Positions 18,596-27,686 of a DNA stretch of 64,000 nt are shown in pieces. Under the pieces are notes generated by a model, which was given only the letters and a program-made list of their open reading frames with translations, had not been told where the DNA came from and did no database searches. The DNA comes from Candidatus Bilophila faecipullorum. GTDB lineage: Bacteria > Desulfobacterota > Desulfovibrionia > Desulfovibrionales > Desulfovibrionaceae. The first letter of the stretch is position 1, and every line of letters starts with the position of its first letter. The position numbers were made by a program, and so were the translations under genes. The DNA is taken from positions 1 through 64,000 of the forward strand of contig CALVEZ010000018.1 of NCBI GenBank assembly GCA_944326695.1, given 5' to 3'.

Positions 18596-18727
18596 GTGTC
18601 TTTCCTTTGCGGTGGGGTCCGGAGGGGTAAAACTATCCTCTTTGGACAGCAAAAACCATTCCTTTCTTTATAGGAAAGGCGACGGGCGGCTCGGGAGGCG
18701 GCGCAAACGCCCCGCGCAACGGCGACT

Positions 18728-18774
18728 GTGGCATTTTTACACAGTGCGGGCCCCACGAGTGGCACCATTCTACC
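18728..18774. promoter_or_regulatory. Possible activator sites upstream of zraP
   Basis: Two related boxes beginning GTGGCA (18728, GTGGCATTTTTAC; 18759, GTGGCACCATTCTAC) are 31 bp apart, three helical turns, about 100-130 bp upstream of the sigma-54 promoter. That is where NtrC-family activators normally bind. Assignment to ZraR is inference. Confidence 0.4.
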
Positions 18775-18860
18775 CACCCGGGCGGCCCTTCCGCGGAACG
18801 CCAACGCCAGCTTTTTCTTTTATTATTAAAAAACACTATGTTAACAAAAATCAAACACGT

Positions 18861-18876
18861 TGGCACGCCGATTGCT
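18861..18876 (+). promoter_or_regulatory. Sigma-54 promoter of the zraP-like gene
   Basis: TGGCACGCCGATTGCT matches the -24/-12 consensus, with GG at 18862-18863 and GC at 18874-18875 exactly 10 bases apart. Transcription would start near 18887, giving a leader of about 50 nt to the ATG at 18939. Confidence 0.92.
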
Positions 18877-18938
18877 ATACCTGAGGCAAGCCACACGGCT
18901 TTCCTTTCTTTAACCAATCAACTCTTAGGAGCAATCGT

Positions 18939-19406
18939 ATGAAGACCCGCGCTTTTGTCGCCGCCCTCGCTTTTTCGGCCCTTATCCTCGGTACCGGCGT
19001 TTCCGCCTTCGCCTACCACGGCTACGGTCACCCCTACGGCGGCCCCAACGGTATGGCCTCCCTTCCCTCCGACAAGCAGGACGCCTACGACGCCATGATG
19101 AAGGAACATTATAACCGCGTCTCCCCGCTGCGGGACAAGCTGGAAAGCAAGCGCATCGAACTTGACGCCCTCTCCCGCAACCCCAACGCCAAGCCGGAAA
19201 CCATTTCCGCGCTTGCCAACGAAATGGCGCAGTTGCGTTCCCAGATTCGCGCCGAACGGATGTCCCTCGGCGACAAGATGGAAAAGGAAATCGGCGTGCG
19301 CGCCGGGCGCGGTATGGGCGGCTACGGCGGCTATCACCACGGCGGTCGCTCCGGACACGGACACGGCGGCCACGGCGGTTATGGCAACGGCAATTGCGCC
19401 TACTAG
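18939..19406 (+). CDS. zraP: ZraP-like periplasmic stress/zinc-binding protein
   Basis: 155 residues. It has a Sec signal peptide (MKTRAFVAALAFSALILG, cleavage near VSAFA-YH) and a helical LTXXQ/ZraP-type core (about 40-115; EHYNRVSPLRDKLESKRIEL). The Gly/His-rich tail has many HG repeats and ends in Cys, suiting metal binding. AGGAG lies seven bases before the ATG. It is divergent from zraSR and preceded by a near-perfect sigma-54 promoter, the standard zraP-zraSR layout in which ZraP is both chaperone and feedback repressor. Homologue assignment is firm by context and composition; the metal is not proven. Confidence 0.88.
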   Translation: MKTRAFVAALAFSALILGTGVSAFAYHGYGHPYGGPNGMASLPSDKQDAYDAMMKEHYNRVSPLRDKLESKRIELDALSRNPNAKPETISALANEMAQLRSQIRAERMSLGDKMEKEIGVRAGRGMGGYGGYHHGGRSGHGHGGHGGYGNGNCAY

Positions 19407-19486
19407 ACCCGCACATCCCAAAACGCCCGCTGTTCTCCTGAACACGGCGACCTGATCCCCCAAGGCGCTTTTCCGCCATAACGATA

Positions 19487-19518
19487 CGCCCGGCTTTCCG
19501 ATCTCGGAAGGCCGGGCG
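19487..19518 (+). terminator. Terminator of zraP
   Basis: CGCCCGGC-T-TTCCG pairs with CGGAA-G-GCCGGGCG around loop ATCT, followed by ATTCTTTT. It lies 81 bases after the stop codon. Confidence 0.85.
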
Positions 19519-20550
19519 ATTCTTTTCCCCCTCCCCTTTCTTCCGTAAAGGAGGGGAGGAAGCGGCTTCCCGTAGAGCTCCCGCGCGGCGCAAGGGCGTC
19601 CCCGTGCCCGGTGAGGGCACCCCTTCTCAAGCGCCCCGGTTACGCCCATGACGCAGGACGGCCTGTCCCCGGGGAAGGCGTCTGCTGCGGGAACATTGAC
19701 TTTTTCATGCGACTTCGCGTGGCTAGGATGAAAAGCGATTGACGGAAAAGCCGTTTGGGGCTATCTCATGACAAATCGTCTTTATCGGCTGGGCTATGAT
19801 GTTTGTCGCACGGCACCACGGTTTGCGTATCCTCAAACGCCTATGGTGGGCGCACTGGCCCTTCATATGCCTCTGGCTGCTGTGGCCCGCCGCTTTTGAC
19901 GGAGCGCCCCAGACTCCGCCGGGCTTCCATGCGGTTCCCGCCGCGCCGTTCTCCTCCCTTCCGTGCCTTCCCTCCGAGCCGCCGCCGAGCGCCGAAGCCC
20001 CTCATGACGACGGCCCGCCACTGGCCGCCTCCTCATTCCGCCTTCCCCTTGCGCCTCCGGCACGTGCCGCCGCACTTCTCCCCGTCTCCTTTCCGCCCCG
20101 ATCCGCCGTCATCCGGGGCCTGCTTCCCCCCGCCTTCGCGCCTCCTCCCTCCGCCAATCGTACGGCTCAGGGCCAGCCCCGCCGCTCCCCCCGCCCCTCC
20201 GGGCTCGCGGCCTCCTGAAGGCGGGGTACAAAGCCCGCCTTTCCCGCCCCGGAGTGAAGGGGACGAAGCGTTTCCGCCATCCGGTCACGGACCGTTGCGC
20301 GGCCCGCTCAGGGGAGAAAAAGGGCGTCCCTTCCACGCGCAGCCCCTTGCGAAGCCATCCCACCCCGGAATCCGCCTCGCGCAGAGACGGAACGAGGGAC
20401 CGGCATCGAACAAGGGCAGGCCGCCTTGCCTTGCACAGGGAAGGCAGAGGCACGCTTCCGCAGGCCCGACGCGACCGCAAGAGAGCGGCCCATACCTCAC
20501 ACGTTCGAGGGCGGGACCTATCCCGCACGTAAACCCTAAAGAGACATGCC
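19519..20550. other. Long intergenic region with no confident gene
   Basis: About 1 kb of GC-rich sequence. The only open frame with some gene-like character is 19796-20218 plus (140 codons). It has a hydrophobic, Trp-rich N-terminal helix (LWWAHWPFICLWLLWPAAF) followed by a Pro/Ala/Ser-rich tail. It has no good ribosome site and overlaps other open frames of similar length, so it is not called. A TTGACG at about 19739 with TATCTC 17 bases later is a weak promoter candidate. Confidence 0.35.
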
Positions 20551-22068
20551 ATGACCAACACGACGGAAAACCAGTCTGAAAGAAAAGAACTCAAAAAAAC
20601 AATGAGCCCCGCCGAAGTCTGGGCACTGGCGGTCGGGGCCATCATCGGATGGGGCTGCTTCGTGCTGCCGGGCACGCGCTTCCTGCCCGAGGCCGGGCCG
20701 CTCGGGACCGTCATCGCCTTTGCCCTCGGCGGCGGCCTGCTCTGCTCCGTGGCCCTGTGCTACAGCATCCTCATCAAGGTCTATCCCGTGGCGGGCGGCT
20801 CCTTCACCTACGCCTACATCGGCTTCGGGACGCGGGCGGGCTTCATCTGCGGCTGGGCGCTGGCGCTCGGCTACCTCTGCGTCATCGCGGCCAACGGTAC
20901 CGCGCTGGCCCTGCTCAGCCGCTTCGTCCTGCCCGGCGTCTTCGACGTGGGCTACCTCTACACGGTGGCAGGATGGGACGTCTATGCGGGCGAACTGGTC
21001 ATGATGTCGGCCTTTTTCCTCTTCTTCGGCTACATGAACTTCCGGGGCATGGACATGGCGAGCAGCCTCCAGCTCATCCTCGCCTTTGCCTTGGCCGGCG
21101 GCGTGCTCGTGCTGACCGCAGGCAGCGTGGCCGCCGAAACCGCCCATGTGAAAAACCTTTTCCCCCTCTTCGCGGAAGGGCGTTCCTCGTGGGCCTGCGT
21201 CATTTCCATCCTCGCCATCACGCCGTGGCTCTTCGTGGGCTTCGACACCATCCCCCAGACCGCCGAGGAATTCGACTTCCCGCCGGAAAAATCCCGCCGC
21301 CTCATGCTCAACTCCATCGGCTGCGGCGCACTGCTCTACGCGCTCGTGCTTTTCGCCGTCGCCGTGATCATGCCCTATCCCGATCTGCTCGGCCAGAACC
21401 ATAGCTGGACCACCGGCGCGGTGGCGAACATGGCCTTCGGCAAGTTCGGCGGGGCCATCCTCGCCATCCCGGTCATGGCGGGCATCTTTACGGGCATGAA
21501 CGGCTTCTTCATGGCGACCACGCGCCTGCTGTTCAGCATGGGCCGCGCCAAGTTCCTGCACCCGTGGTTCGTGCGCGTCCATCCCAAATACGGCACCCCG
21601 ACCAACGCCGTGCTCTTCACGCTGGCCCTGACCCTCATCGCCCCGTGGTTCGGTCGTTCGGCCCTCAACTGGATCGTCGACATGTCCGCTATGGGTACCG
21701 CACTGGCCTATCTTTTCACGTGCATGACCGCCTACCGCTACGTCTCCGCCTTCCCCGGCATCCCCGAGGCCCGCTGGGGCAAGCCCGTGGCCGTCATCGG
21801 GGGGCTGACCTCCATCTTCTGCTTCGCCATGCTCGCCCTGCCGAACTCTCCGGCGGGCATCGGCCTTGAGTCGTGGGTCATGCTCCTCGTCTGGGTGGCC
21901 CTCGGCGCGGCCTTCTACTTCAACCGCGCCCGGGAACTGAACGCCATCCCCCATATCCAGATGCAGTATCTGCTGCTCGGTACCACGGATCGGCCCCTCC
22001 TGTTCAAGGCCGCCCAAGCGACGGCGGCGGGCGTGGAGGGAAGCACCGCCGCGGCCGTGCGCGATTAA
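20551..22068 (+). CDS. APC-superfamily amino acid permease
   Basis: 505 residues with about 12 membrane helices, a basic-amino-acid/polyamine transporter-like secondary carrier of the inner membrane. The first helix carries the APC substrate-loop pattern VGAIIGWGCFVLPGT, and helix 6 has AITPWLFVGFDTIPQTAEEF. The start ATGACCAACACG is 5' of a charged cytoplasmic tail. It stands alone between long non-coding stretches. The substrate is not determinable; glutamate, GABA or other amino acids are possible. Confidence 0.88.
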   Translation: MTNTTENQSERKELKKTMSPAEVWALAVGAIIGWGCFVLPGTRFLPEAGPLGTVIAFALGGGLLCSVALCYSILIKVYPVAGGSFTYAYIGFGTRAGFICGWALALGYLCVIAANGTALALLSRFVLPGVFDVGYLYTVAGWDVYAGELVMMSAFFLFFGYMNFRGMDMASSLQLILAFALAGGVLVLTAGSVAAETAHVKNLFPLFAEGRSSWACVISILAITPWLFVGFDTIPQTAEEFDFPPEKSRRLMLNSIGCGALLYALVLFAVAVIMPYPDLLGQNHSWTTGAVANMAFGKFGGAILAIPVMAGIFTGMNGFFMATTRLLFSMGRAKFLHPWFVRVHPKYGTPTNAVLFTLALTLIAPWFGRSALNWIVDMSAMGTALAYLFTCMTAYRYVSAFPGIPEARWGKPVAVIGGLTSIFCFAMLALPNSPAGIGLESWVMLLVWVALGAAFYFNRARELNAIPHIQMQYLLLGTTDRPLLFKAAQATAAGVEGSTAAAVRD

Positions 22069-22494
22069 CGCCCCCGGCGCGGAAGCAGACGGAAACGGCG
22101 GTCGCGTTCCCGCCGTTTCCGCGCCTTCCCGCCCGCGCCGGAAGAAACGGGAGGGGCAGTGCCGCATAGCCGCGGCCCTCCCCGCCCTGCCTGAGGAAAA
22201 CAACTTCTCCCGTGTGTAAGGAAGCTTCCGTTTTCGGCCACAGCGTCGGCGGGATTCCCGTTTCTTTCCTTGTGCGCAAGAACGCCTTTCCCCGATAGGG
22301 CTTTCCCCGGCACCCCTTATCCACCGAGCGTAGAGGCGTACCATAGTAGTCGCCGCCTTCGCAGCCGTCTCCCTTGTCTCCGGCGGGCAGGAGCGGACCG
22401 CCGCCTCCTTGCGGAAAGGGCGCTGCTCTTCCGAAGGCAGAGTTCCCCACACGAGGAAACTCTCGGGGCCGACAGGCCGGGGGCGCACAGAAAG

Positions 22495-22920
22495 CTCCAC
22501 GGCACGCACGCGGGCCGCGTCAAGTCCAATACGGCCTTTCGGAAACAAAAGGCCCTCCACAGCACGCGGGCCGCGCCCCCCCTGAAGAACAGCCCATGTA
22601 TAAATATGCCCTCCACGGCACGCACGCGGGCCACGCCGCCGAGGGCCTTTCCCGAAGATGTCAGGCGCTTCCTCTACGGCCCGCACGCGGGCAAGGCCTC
22701 CCAGAAGGGTCTTCCTCCCGCACTCTCCTCTACGACCCGTACGCGGGCAACGCCTGTCCGCCTCGGCCTTGGTTCGGCAGACGACCTCCACGGCCCGGCG
22801 GGGCACCACGATTTTTCACAATCCGCCGGATTTACAGGCCGCATCTTCACGGCCCGGATGGAACAAGAAGCATCGCGGGCCGCTTTTCCGCTTTCCGGCT
22901 TCACGCACGGGAAAGGGCCG
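22495..22920. repeat. CRISPR-like degenerate repeat array, seven or eight units
   Basis: A 23-27-bp motif of type CTCCACGGCACGCACGCGGG starts at 22495, 22555, 22611, 22672, 22728, 22786 and 22845, and more weakly at 22899. The intervening segments measure about 33, 33, 34, 29, 31 and 34 bases and differ from one another. Copies 1 and 3 differ at two positions; later copies drift more. Geometry resembles a CRISPR array, but the repeats are not identical and no cas gene is in the window. The rest of the 22069-23153 gap shows no gene. Confidence 0.6.
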
Positions 22921-23153
22921 CCCCGGTTCCCGGCCTGCGGCGTGCCGAAAAAACAATTCGCCTTTTTTCCGCTTTTGCGTACCCTGCGCGAAGGCTGCCC
23001 GGCTCCCCCTCTTTTTTCTTTTCAAAAAAATGCGTAGCCGCGTAACAATCCGCCCCTCTCCGGCCCACTCTCCGTACAGGGCGTTCTTCATCCGCGCATG
23101 TCGCCCCTGCGGGTACCCCGGCGACGCCGGTATTTCAGCAAAAGGAAAGGGGA

Positions 23154-23726
23154 ATGCGTGAAGAGGCAACGCCCGCCGCGCTGCGGGCCGTCCTGAACGG
23201 CGATACGGAAGCGTTCCGCGCCATCCTGCACGACTACGGGCCGCGCGTGGAGCGGCTCGTTTCCGCCCACGTTCTGCCGCATGAAATCCCGGAGGTCGCG
23301 CAGGAAACCTTTGTGCGCGCCTACAAAAGCCTGCGCTCCTACGACGGGCGCGGCTCCTTCGGACGCTGGCTCGCCGTGATCGCCCTGCGCTGCTGCTACG
23401 AACGGCTGCGCGAACGCTACCGGCCCGAAGGCGCCTTCGCCTCGCTCACGGCCGAAGACGGCGAGGAGGAACGCCTCACCGATCAGGCGTCATGGCGGCT
23501 CTACGAGGAGGAAAGCGAACGCCGGGACATGCGCGAACGGCTGGAAGCCGCCCTCGGCCGGCTCGAACCCCGCGACCGCATGGTCCTGACCCTGACCTTC
23601 CTTGAAGGCCGTTCCGTGGCGGAAACCGCACAGCTCATGGACATGAGCGAAATCAACGTGCGCGTGCGCGTCCACCGGAGCAAGGCGCGCCTGCGGGCCA
23701 TCCTTGAACGTCTGGACGCCGAATAA
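23154..23726 (+). CDS. ECF sigma factor
   Basis: 190 residues with region 2 (RLVSAHVLPHEIPEVAQETFVRAY, split here by short gaps in conservation) and region 4 (RLEPRDRMVLTLTFLEGRS, then VAETAQLMDMSEINVRVRVH). AAAGGAAAGGGG precedes the ATG. It heads an operon in which a one-TM protein and a periplasmic helical sensor follow, as in the cnrYXH and nccYXH metal systems, and then an efflux pump. It likely directs transcription of this operon. No -35/-10 for it is assigned. Confidence 0.88.
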   Translation: MREEATPAALRAVLNGDTEAFRAILHDYGPRVERLVSAHVLPHEIPEVAQETFVRAYKSLRSYDGRGSFGRWLAVIALRCCYERLRERYRPEGAFASLTAEDGEEERLTDQASWRLYEEESERRDMRERLEAALGRLEPRDRMVLTLTFLEGRSVAETAQLMDMSEINVRVRVHRSKARLRAILERLDAE

Positions 23727-23749
23727 CCTGTTTCGACAGGAGGATCATC

Positions 23750-24100
23750 ATGCCTCTCTTCTTGCGCCGACTGCTGCACGTTTTCCGTCCCGGCGCGTCC
23801 GGGACCACTTCCGGCGATCCGTTGCACGCCTTCCGGGGCGAATGGATCGCCGGACGCCGCCGCGCCGCCCCCTTGCTCGGGGAAGCGTGGGAGCAGAAGG
23901 TCATGCGTGCCGTGCGCCTCGCCGCCGTGGAGGAGCCCGCCGTCCCGGACTGGCTGGCCCAGCGCCTCCAGCCGCTGGCCCTGACCAACGCGGTCATCGT
24001 CCTCCTCGCCCTCGCGCTCTTCTGGCAGGCCGGGGACCCCGCCGAGGCCCTCGCTGATTATACGCAATCCGCCCTTGCCGCCTATGAGGTGATCTTCTGA
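23750..24100 (+). CDS. Putative single-TM anti-sigma factor
   Basis: 116 residues: a cytoplasmic N-terminal part of about 75 residues, one membrane helix (about 77-95, NAVIVLLALALFW) and a short periplasmic tail. AGGAGG lies six bases before the ATG, 23 bases after the sigma gene, and the stop overlaps the next start as TGATG. Size, topology and position match CnrY-type anti-sigma factors that hold an ECF sigma at the membrane; sequence resemblance is not obvious, so the role is from context. Confidence 0.62.
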   Translation: MPLFLRRLLHVFRPGASGTTSGDPLHAFRGEWIAGRRRAAPLLGEAWEQKVMRAVRLAAVEEPAVPDWLAQRLQPLALTNAVIVLLALALFWQAGDPAEALADYTQSALAAYEVIF

Positions 24101-24498
24101 TGCGTACCCGAGTGAAAGGCCTGCTGGCGCTGGCCCTGACCTTCCTTGCTGGCTGCGTCATCGGCGTGCTGGCCCGCGAATGCCGCCCGGAATGGTTCTC
24201 CGCCTTCCGTACCGGGCATCAGCCCCCGCTCGAGCGGGCCATGCGGCACATGGACAGGCTGCTTGACCTCACGCCCGCCCAGGAAGAAAACATCCGGCGC
24301 ATCTTCCAAAACCACCACGCCGAATTCATACAGGAAATCGAACGCGCGAAAACCTTCCGCAAAGCCTTCCTGCTCCGGCATTTCGAGGAAATGGAGCCCC
24401 TGCTCGACGAACGGCAGAAGGCCGTGGCGCGGGACTTCGTGGCGCGCCATCTGAAGGAAACGCCCCCGCCGCCCCCGGATGAGGCCGAGCCGCGCTGA
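24100..24498 (+). CDS. Periplasmic metal/stress sensor, CnrX/Spy-like
   Basis: 132 residues. It has an N-terminal hydrophobic anchor or signal (about 8-25), then a helical-hairpin domain of the heavy-metal-resistance/CpxP-Spy type with LDLTPAQEENIRRIFQNHH and RKAFLLRHFEEMEPLLDERQ. Paired His (NHH, RH) could bind metal. A Pro-rich acidic tail follows. It is translationally coupled to the putative anti-sigma gene through TGATG. By analogy with CnrX it would detect a periplasmic signal and release the sigma factor. The ligand is unknown. Confidence 0.75.
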   Translation: MRTRVKGLLALALTFLAGCVIGVLARECRPEWFSAFRTGHQPPLERAMRHMDRLLDLTPAQEENIRRIFQNHHAEFIQEIERAKTFRKAFLLRHFEEMEPLLDERQKAVARDFVARHLKETPPPPPDEAEPR

Positions 24499-24533
24499 AA
24501 ACCTTTTCTTTGACCCCCAACCCCATCGCGTTC

Positions 24534-25742
24534 ATGAAAAAGAAACTTTTGCTCATCATCGCGCTCGCCGCCGTCGCGGCCGCCGCAGCCTTTTTCCTCC
24601 TCCGCGCCGACAAGGGCGACGGGATAGCCTATCTGACCGAGCCGATCATCACCGGCGATCTGACCAAAAGCGTCAACGCCGCGGGCGAAGTCGGGGCCGT
24701 CCAGCTCGTCAGCGTCGGCGCGCAGGTGTCCGGCCAGATCATGAAGCTGCACGTCAAGCTCGGTCAGAACGTCAAAAAAGGCGACCTGATCGCCCAGATC
24801 GACTCCGTGCCGCAGCTTAACCAGCTTGAAAGCGACAAGGCGAAGCTCCAGTCCTACGAATCGCAGCTCGCCGCGAAAAAGGTCGCCCTCAAGATCGCCA
24901 AAATCAAATACGAGCGCGAACTCCAGCTCAAGAACCGCAACGCTTCGTCAAAAGAGAGCTATGAGGACGCGGAAAACGCCTACGCCCTCGCCAAGGCCGA
25001 AGTGACGGAAATCGAATCCCTGATCCGGCAGACGCGCATCGCCGTCAACACCGACGAGGTCAACCTCGGCTACACCCGTATCACCGCGCCCCTCGACGGG
25101 ACCGTCGTTTCCGTGCCCGTGGACGAAGGCCAGACCGTCAACGCCAACCAGACCACCCCGACCATCGTCCAGATCGCGGACCTCAACCAGATGGAAATCA
25201 AGATCGAAATCTCGGAAGGCGACATCACGGCGGTCAAGCCGGGGATGCCCATCAGCTACACCATCCTGTCCGAGCCGGAGACCGTCTATCACGCCACCCT
25301 GACCTCCATCGATCCCGGCCTGACCACCCTCACGGATGGCAGCTACAAGACCACTTCCTCCACCGGGGTTTCGTCCTCCTCGTCGTCCTCAAGCTCGAAC
25401 AATGCGGTCTACTATTACGGCAAGGCCCTTATCGACAACAACGGCGGTCCTTTGCGCATCGGCATGACCACCCAGAACGTCATCACGGTGGCCAGTGTCA
25501 AAAACGCCCTGCTCGCGCCCGTGGTGGCCGTAACCTCGCGGGACGGCAAGAAATACGTCCGCCTTCTCGGTCCGGACGGACGGCCCGAGGAGCGCGAAGT
25601 GACCACAGGCCTCGCGGACGGCATCCATATCCAAATCCTTTCGGGCCTCAAGGCAGGCGACCGGGTCATCACCGCCCAGCTCACGCAGCAGGAAATGGAC
25701 GCGGAAACCAGCAAGCGCCGTCATCCCGGCCCCCGAGCCTAA
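24534..25742 (+). CDS. macA: MacA-like periplasmic adaptor of a tripartite efflux pump
   Basis: 402 residues. N-terminal membrane anchor (MKKKLLLIIALAAVAAAAAF), lipoyl-like half-motifs, a helical hairpin (about 90-165) and beta-barrel/MP domains, with Ser-rich stretch SSTGVSSSSSSSSSN near 285. It links an inner-membrane ABC exporter to an outer-membrane channel. The ATG at 24534 gives a proper anchor but has no clear ribosome site; a TTG eight codons upstream has none either, so translation may be coupled to the gene ending 35 bases before. The macB start follows four bases after the stop. Confidence 0.9.
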   Translation: MKKKLLLIIALAAVAAAAAFFLLRADKGDGIAYLTEPIITGDLTKSVNAAGEVGAVQLVSVGAQVSGQIMKLHVKLGQNVKKGDLIAQIDSVPQLNQLESDKAKLQSYESQLAAKKVALKIAKIKYERELQLKNRNASSKESYEDAENAYALAKAEVTEIESLIRQTRIAVNTDEVNLGYTRITAPLDGTVVSVPVDEGQTVNANQTTPTIVQIADLNQMEIKIEISEGDITAVKPGMPISYTILSEPETVYHATLTSIDPGLTTLTDGSYKTTSSTGVSSSSSSSSSNNAVYYYGKALIDNNGGPLRIGMTTQNVITVASVKNALLAPVVAVTSRDGKKYVRLLGPDGRPEEREVTTGLADGIHIQILSGLKAGDRVITAQLTQQEMDAETSKRRHPGPRA

Positions 25743-25745
25743 ATC

Positions 25746-27686
25746 ATGAACATCATCGAAACCGAAAACCTCAACAAGTATTACGGGAGCGGGGAAAACC
25801 GCGTCCACGTGCTGCGCGACGTGACCTTTTCCGTGCAGGACGGCGATTTCGTCGCCATCATCGGTCAGTCCGGGTCGGGCAAGTCCACGCTCATGAACAT
25901 CCTCGGCTGCCTCGACACCCAGTCCTCGGGCGTCTGCCGCATCGGGGGCGTGGACATCGGCACCCTCGGCAGCGACGAGCTGGCCGAGCTGCGGGGCAAG
26001 CGCATCGGCTTCATCTTCCAGCGCTACAACCTGCTCTCCACCCTCTCGGCCACGGAAAACGTCGCCCTGCCCGCCATCTATGCGGGCGTGGACCGCAAGA
26101 CCCGGCTTGAGCGGGCGCGGCGGCTGCTCGGGAATCTGGGGCTCGATGACAAGCTCGAAAACCGCCCCAACGAGCTTTCCGGCGGCCAGCAGCAGCGCGT
26201 GAGCATCGCCCGCGCGCTCATGAACGGCGGCAGCATCATCCTCGCGGACGAGCCGACCGGCGCGCTCGACTCGAAAAGCGGCGAGAACGTCATGGACATC
26301 CTCACCGATCTCAACCGGCAGGGGCATACGATCATCGTGGTCACGCACGATCACCACATCGCCGCCTTCGCCAGCCGGATCATCGAGATCAAGGACGGCG
26401 CGATCATTTCCGATACCCGCAGCCGCGATCTCCTCCCCCAGCCGGAACGCGAGGAAACGGCCTCTTCCCGGGCCTCCTTCCTTTTCCGCAAGGACCAGTT
26501 CGTGGAGGCGTTCAAGATGTCGGTGCAGGCCATCCTCGCCCACAAGATGCGCTCCGTGCTGACCATGCTCGGGATCATCATCGGCATCGCCTCGGTGGTG
26601 TCCGTGGTGGCCCTCGGGCGGGGCTCACAGGAAAAGATCATCGCCAACATCAGCGCGATGGGCACCAACACCATCAACGTCTACCCGGGCAGCGGCTTCG
26701 GAGATCGCCGCTCGCAGCGCGTGAAAACCCTTACCGTGGCCGATTCCCACATCCTCGGCAAACAGAGCTACATCGCCAGCGCCACGCCCAACACCACCAG
26801 CACGGGGACGCTCGTCTACCGCAACATCTCGGTCAACGCGCAGCTCAGCGGCGTGGGCGAGCAGTACTTCGACGTGAAGGGCCTGAAGCCCGCCTACGGG
26901 CGCTTCTTCAACGCCGACGACGTGAAGGCCAACGCCTCCTACGTGGTCATCGACGACAACACGTGGAAAAAGCTCTTCCCGCAGGGCGGGAATCCCGTAG
27001 GGCAGATCATCCTCTTCGACCGCCAGCCGCTGGAGATCATCGCCGTGGCCCAGAAGCAGGACAGCGTTTTCGGCCCCACGGACACCCTGAACCTCTGGGC
27101 GCCCTACACCACCGTCATGAACAAGATCACCGGCCAGCGCCACATCTCGTCGATCATGGTCAAGGTGAAGGACGACGTCATGCCGCTCATGGCCGAGAAG
27201 AATCTCACGGCCCTGATCACGGCGCGGCACGGCAAGACCGACTTCTTCACCGTGAACACGGACAGCATCAAAAAGACCATCGAGAACACCACCGGGACCA
27301 TGGCCCTGCTCATTTCCGGCATCGCCCTCATCTCGCTGGTGGTGGGCGGCATCGGGGTCATGAACATCATGCTCGTCTCGGTCACGGAGCGCACGCGGGA
27401 AATCGGCCTGCGCATGGCCATCGGCGCGAAGCAGGGCAACATCATGGAGCAGTTCCTCATCGAGGCCGTGCTCATCTGCATCATCGGCGGCGTGCTCGGC
27501 ATCGTGGTTTCCTACCTCATCGGCGTGGTTTTCGACATGCTCGTCACCAACTTCGCCATGTCCTATTCCGCCGGGTCCATGCTGCTGGCGCTGGTCTGTT
27601 CGTCGGCCATCGGGATCGTCTTCGGTTTCGTGCCCGCGCGCAACGCCTCGCGCCTCAACCCCATCGACGCGCTTTCGAGGGAATGA
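25746..27686 (+). CDS. macB: MacB-like ABC exporter (ATPase fused to permease)
   Basis: 646 residues. The ABC domain (about 1-230) has Walker A GQSGSGKST, Q-loop FQRYNL, signature LSGGQQQR, Walker B IILADEPTG and the H-loop His in VVTHDHH. The permease half has TM1 near 270-295, a large periplasmic MacB_PCD domain (about 300-510) and three C-terminal helices containing VGGIGVMNIMLVSVTERTRE. It works with the neighbouring adaptor and outer-membrane factor to export a substrate such as a macrolide, peptide or siderophore-like compound from the periplasm. The substrate is not inferable. Confidence 0.93.
   Translation: MNIIETENLNKYYGSGENRVHVLRDVTFSVQDGDFVAIIGQSGSGKSTLMNILGCLDTQSSGVCRIGGVDIGTLGSDELAELRGKRIGFIFQRYNLLSTLSATENVALPAIYAGVDRKTRLERARRLLGNLGLDDKLENRPNELSGGQQQRVSIARALMNGGSIILADEPTGALDSKSGENVMDILTDLNRQGHTIIVVTHDHHIAAFASRIIEIKDGAIISDTRSRDLLPQPEREETASSRASFLFRKDQFVEAFKMSVQAILAHKMRSVLTMLGIIIGIASVVSVVALGRGSQEKIIANISAMGTNTINVYPGSGFGDRRSQRVKTLTVADSHILGKQSYIASATPNTTSTGTLVYRNISVNAQLSGVGEQYFDVKGLKPAYGRFFNADDVKANASYVVIDDNTWKKLFPQGGNPVGQIILFDRQPLEIIAVAQKQDSVFGPTDTLNLWAPYTTVMNKITGQRHISSIMVKVKDDVMPLMAEKNLTALITARHGKTDFFTVNTDSIKKTIENTTGTMALLISGIALISLVVGGIGVMNIMLVSVTERTREIGLRMAIGAKQGNIMEQFLIEAVLICIIGGVLGIVVSYLIGVVFDMLVTNFAMSYSAGSMLLALVCSSAIGIVFGFVPARNASRLNPIDALSRE

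Noticed and set aside
19796-20218. 140-codon rightward frame with hydrophobic N-terminus
   Set aside because: No ribosome site, low-complexity Pro/Ala tail, and overlapping open frames of equal length; mentioned only within the intergenic entry.
20536-22809. Leftward frame of 757 codons spanning the permease and the repeat array
   Set aside because: It runs through an APC permease on the other strand; the VRAVE-like repeats in it come from the DNA array, whose units are not a multiple of three apart.
22495-22920. Calling the array a true CRISPR
   Set aside because: Repeats are not identical, no leader or cas gene is visible, and similar pitch occurs in other gaps; reported as a repeat instead.
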